Shown here piece after piece: positions 62,212-64,000 of a DNA stretch of 64,000 nt. Below the pieces are notes generated by a model. That model did no database searches and was not told the origin of the DNA. It saw nothing but the letters and a program-made list of their open reading frames with translations. The stretch covers positions 2,096,001 to 2,160,000 of the forward strand of contig NZ_JBBOSU010000001.1 of the NCBI RefSeq assembly GCF_038005225.1, written 5' to 3'. The DNA comes from Solibacillus sp. FSL K6-1523 (lineage in GTDB: Bacteria > Bacillota > Bacilli > Bacillales_A > Planococcaceae). The position numbers were made by a program, and so were the translations under genes. Within the stretch, counting starts at the first letter, position 1. Every line of letters begins with the position of its first letter.

Positions 62212-62619
62212 TTATGCATCAGTTTCTTTTTGATTCTTTTTTTCAACCACGTCAATTATATGATATAACACGGCTGTAATAATGGCATAAATAACTGCCC
62301 CCATTACTGGAATAGAAATCGATTCCATAACGTTCACTGCAATAAGCATCAACGTAATGGAAATGAGCAACTGCCCCCAAAACTTGTGAAAAGCGTGGTG
62401 ACTTTGCATTTTTAATGCCACAAAGTTTTGCATAAAACTTGATAAAATAAATTCTACTATGCCGAACACAATAATAAATAGCGCAAAAGATTGCCAACTA
62501 TCATATGTAAAGCCTAATAATATTAACGCGAACACTTCCACTGCAATGACTATGCCTATAATCACTAGGAAAGCGAATAATGCGATGAGGATGCCGAAAA
62601 TACTTTTTAGTTTGTTCAT
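62212..62619 (-). CDS. Four-helix membrane protein, YrvL-like
   Basis: The 135-residue protein has four hydrophobic helices and resembles YrvL regulatory membrane proteins (IFGILIALFAFLVIIGIVIA ... FGIVEFILSSFMQNFVALKM). The assignment is tentative. The ATG at 62619 has AAGAAGGGACAGG upstream. It is monocistronic; the nearby regions have hairpins but no clear promoter. Confidence 0.55.
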   Translation of the reverse strand: MNKLKSIFGILIALFAFLVIIGIVIAVEVFALILLGFTYDSWQSFALFIIVFGIVEFILSSFMQNFVALKMQSHHAFHKFWGQLLISITLMLIAVNVMESISIPVMGAVIYAIITAVLYHIIDVVEKKNQKETDA

Positions 62620-62771
62620 GTAAACCTGTCCCTTCTTCATCAAAGCTCAGCTGTGGCAAATAGCTGCCGTCCTCTATTATACTCAATACTTTATAGAAAG
62701 TTTTAATTATCATCCTAATATATAGGTTTAACTTATGAAACTAACATCTCTTTAGAATGAATATCTAAATC

Positions 62772-62812
62772 GCCTCCCACGGCAGCGACGCACTCAATTG
62801 AGGAGGCTTTTA
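62772..62812 (+). terminator. Hairpin GCCTCC / GGAGGC
   Basis: A 6-bp perfect stem with a 24-nt loop is followed by TTTTATT on the + strand. No + strand gene ends just before it, so it may be a leftover or part of the downstream hairpin region. Confidence 0.4.
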
Positions 62813-62835
62813 TTAGAACGGAAAAATTTAATTCA

Positions 62836-62920
62836 GGGCTGGCCTGCTACATGCGCACACAGATGAGTCGTATAGATTTGTGCAAACATTGTCTGTGCGC
62901 TTCATGTGCTTAGCCAGCCC
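62836..62920. other. 85-nt structured palindrome
   Basis: GGGCTGGC (62836) pairs with GCCAGCCC (62913-62920), ACATG with CATGT, and GCGCACACAGA with TCTGTGCGC across a 28-nt loop. It lies in the 456-bp gap before the sigma factor gene, where no other gene was seen. There is no T run on either side. Confidence 0.65.
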
Positions 62921-63099
62921 AACCTAGCGCATACTTTATTAGAATCCCTATTAGAATTCTTACAATGAAAAGATAGAAACTTTTGTTGAACTTATATAGA
63001 AGTAAATCTGTCTTAAAAAATTATTTTCATAATATTGATAGAAACCACCCGATTACATACGTATTAAGGTTATAAGGGCCCTTAGTTTGGAGGTACAAA

Positions 63100-63651
63100 A
63101 TGGAGATTACAGAAGAAAATGTAGTAGAACAATTATTTAAGAAAAATGAAAAAGCGTTATTTTATGTGGTTGATCAATATGGCGGCATTATTAAGGCGGT
63201 TATGAAAAAATACTTAGGCAACTTAGAAATCATTCAAGATGAGTGTTTTGATGATGTACTCCTATTAGTTTGGAAAAACATGTCTGCTTACGACCCGAAT
63301 AAAAATTCATTAAAAAACTGGATTGCTACGATTACGAAATATAAGGCGATTGATTATCAAAGGCAATATAAAAGATTTTTGCAGCAACATGAATTAGAGG
63401 ATCATATGTTAATCGAGCATAACTCTGTAGAAGCACATGTCGTTGAAAATATGCTAAGCAGTGAGACAGAGCAAATACTCTCCTCCTTGAAAAAAGAGGA
63501 TCAAGTCCTTTTTTTACAGCATTATGGCGAGCAAAAAACTGTGGACGAATTGGCTGAAGCACGCGGAGTTAATAAGTCGGTGATCTATAACCGATTATCG
63601 CGTGGTCGCAAAAAGTTACGCGCAGCCTTTCGTAACAGACTACATTTTTAG
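63100..63651 (+). CDS. ECF-type RNA polymerase sigma factor
   Basis: The 183-residue sigma-70 family protein has region 2 (LFYVVDQYGGIIKAVMKKYL ... DECFDDVLLLVWKNMSAYDP) and region 4 HTH (KTVDELAEARGVNKSVIYNR). It should direct RNA polymerase to an unknown regulon when released from its anti-sigma partner. GGAGG precedes the ATG. The adjacent downstream gene, a DUF4179 protein, is probably that anti-sigma factor. A GAAAC/CGTA pair upstream is a weak promoter candidate with short spacing. Confidence 0.9.
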   Translation: MEITEENVVEQLFKKNEKALFYVVDQYGGIIKAVMKKYLGNLEIIQDECFDDVLLLVWKNMSAYDPNKNSLKNWIATITKYKAIDYQRQYKRFLQQHELEDHMLIEHNSVEAHVVENMLSSETEQILSSLKKEDQVLFLQHYGEQKTVDELAEARGVNKSVIYNRLSRGRKKLRAAFRNRLHF

Positions 63652-63662
63652 GAGGGATTCAC

Positions 63663-64000
63663 TTGAAGGATTTACTGAAAAAATTTAATGATGAAAAAAT
63701 AGATTTAGATCAATTGGATGTACAGCCATTAACCGATTTAGAAAAAAAGGTAATTAAAAAAAGACTCAAAAAGAAATTAATGAGACGACGCTCTATGCCA
63801 GTAAAAGTTATCGCGTCGGTTGCCTCTCTTGCTCTTGTTTCGATTATTGCAGTCAATTCTAATTTTGCTCTCGCGGATATTCCGATTATTGGTGCGAAAT
63901 TAGAAGCATTCGTCTATTCACAGCAAGATTCACTGACAGATTACAAAACGATACTTGGTGAATCCGTTGAAGACAATGGCGTGAAAGTCACGTTAAATGA
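63663..64000 (+). CDS. DUF4179 membrane protein, likely anti-sigma factor (cut by window end)
   Basis: A TTG start with GGAGGG opens a frame running off the window; 112 codons are visible. A cytoplasmic segment (residues 1-45, lysine-rich) is followed by one membrane helix (about 50-65, VIASVASLALVSIIAV) and the start of an extracellular DUF4179 domain (FVYSQQDSLTDYKTILG). The single-helix layout and position right after an ECF sigma gene fit an anti-sigma factor. The rest is outside the window. Confidence 0.8.
   Translation, partial: MKDLLKKFNDEKIDLDQLDVQPLTDLEKKVIKKRLKKKLMRRRSMPVKVIASVASLALVSIIAVNSNFALADIPIIGAKLEAFVYSQQDSLTDYKTILGESVEDNGVKVTLN

Noticed and set aside
1-64000. Intact prophage or integrative element
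   Set aside because: Only isolated relics (terminase, ImmA) and no integrase, capsid or tail genes were found.
1-64000. tRNA and rRNA genes
   Set aside because: No cloverleaf-type or rRNA-type conserved stretches were recognised on either strand; a tRNAscan-SE run would settle it.

Overview
The window is low-GC Gram-positive chromosome. Gene content fits a spore-forming Bacillales of the Planococcaceae (Solibacillus/Lysinibacillus-like): a gamma-type small acid-soluble spore protein, a ParE/ParC-PlsY-YneR cluster like that of Bacillus, an S-box upstream of metA, AGGAGG-type ribosome binding sites and frequent TTG/GTG starts. The genus is inferred from gene content and was not tested. No rRNA, tRNA or CRISPR array was seen.

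0-14 kb is core metabolism: an acetate-type sodium symporter with its DUF485 partner; topoisomerase IV (parE-parC) divergent from plsY; a YneR-like protein; a YczE-type membrane protein; the methionine importer metN-metP-metQ; a YlmA-like ABC ATPase; and metA behind a SAM-I riboswitch with a visible promoter, aptamer and terminator. 14-23 kb has uncharacterised proteins, a very large SF1 helicase with a partner gene, a chemotaxis receptor and a YneP-like thioesterase.

23-34 kb is an AT-rich accessory region. It holds a decayed phage terminase small subunit, a KTSC protein, a restriction-type nuclease behind a 42-bp palindrome, a pseudogene with two lesions, a DEAD/DEAH helicase, a decayed ImmA/IrrE peptidase, the SASP gene and a SatD-DUF3307 pair. 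The nuclease and helicase look like a small, possibly decaying, defence locus.

34-49 kb holds a PadR-DUF2812 pair, an acyl-CoA dehydrogenase/TetR/acyl-CoA ligase operon ending in a 3-hydroxyacyl-CoA dehydrogenase stump, a TetR-controlled RND pump with a well-resolved divergent promoter/operator, two small cysteine-rich proteins, and an Ecs/Yth-type ABC transporter whose permease gene carries an in-frame stop. 49-64 kb holds an ORF-less IS200/IS605-type element, glutaminase, a string of small accessory genes, an IS605-type tnpB element, a quinone oxidoreductase, a TVP38 protein, a Na/Pi cotransporter, a lipoprotein cyclophilin and, at the right edge, an ECF sigma factor with a DUF4179 partner cut by the window end.

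The most unusual content is non-coding. A modular hairpin repeat is present in three copies (7.6, 9.0 and 20.5 kb). Four short-period intergenic arrays (20, 28, 21 and 21 bp) are present. Two IS605-type ends share a hairpin whose inner stem covaries, one of them in an element with no protein gene but several RNA-like hairpins. Many ORF starts were trimmed to the position best supported by a ribosome binding site; each entry says so.
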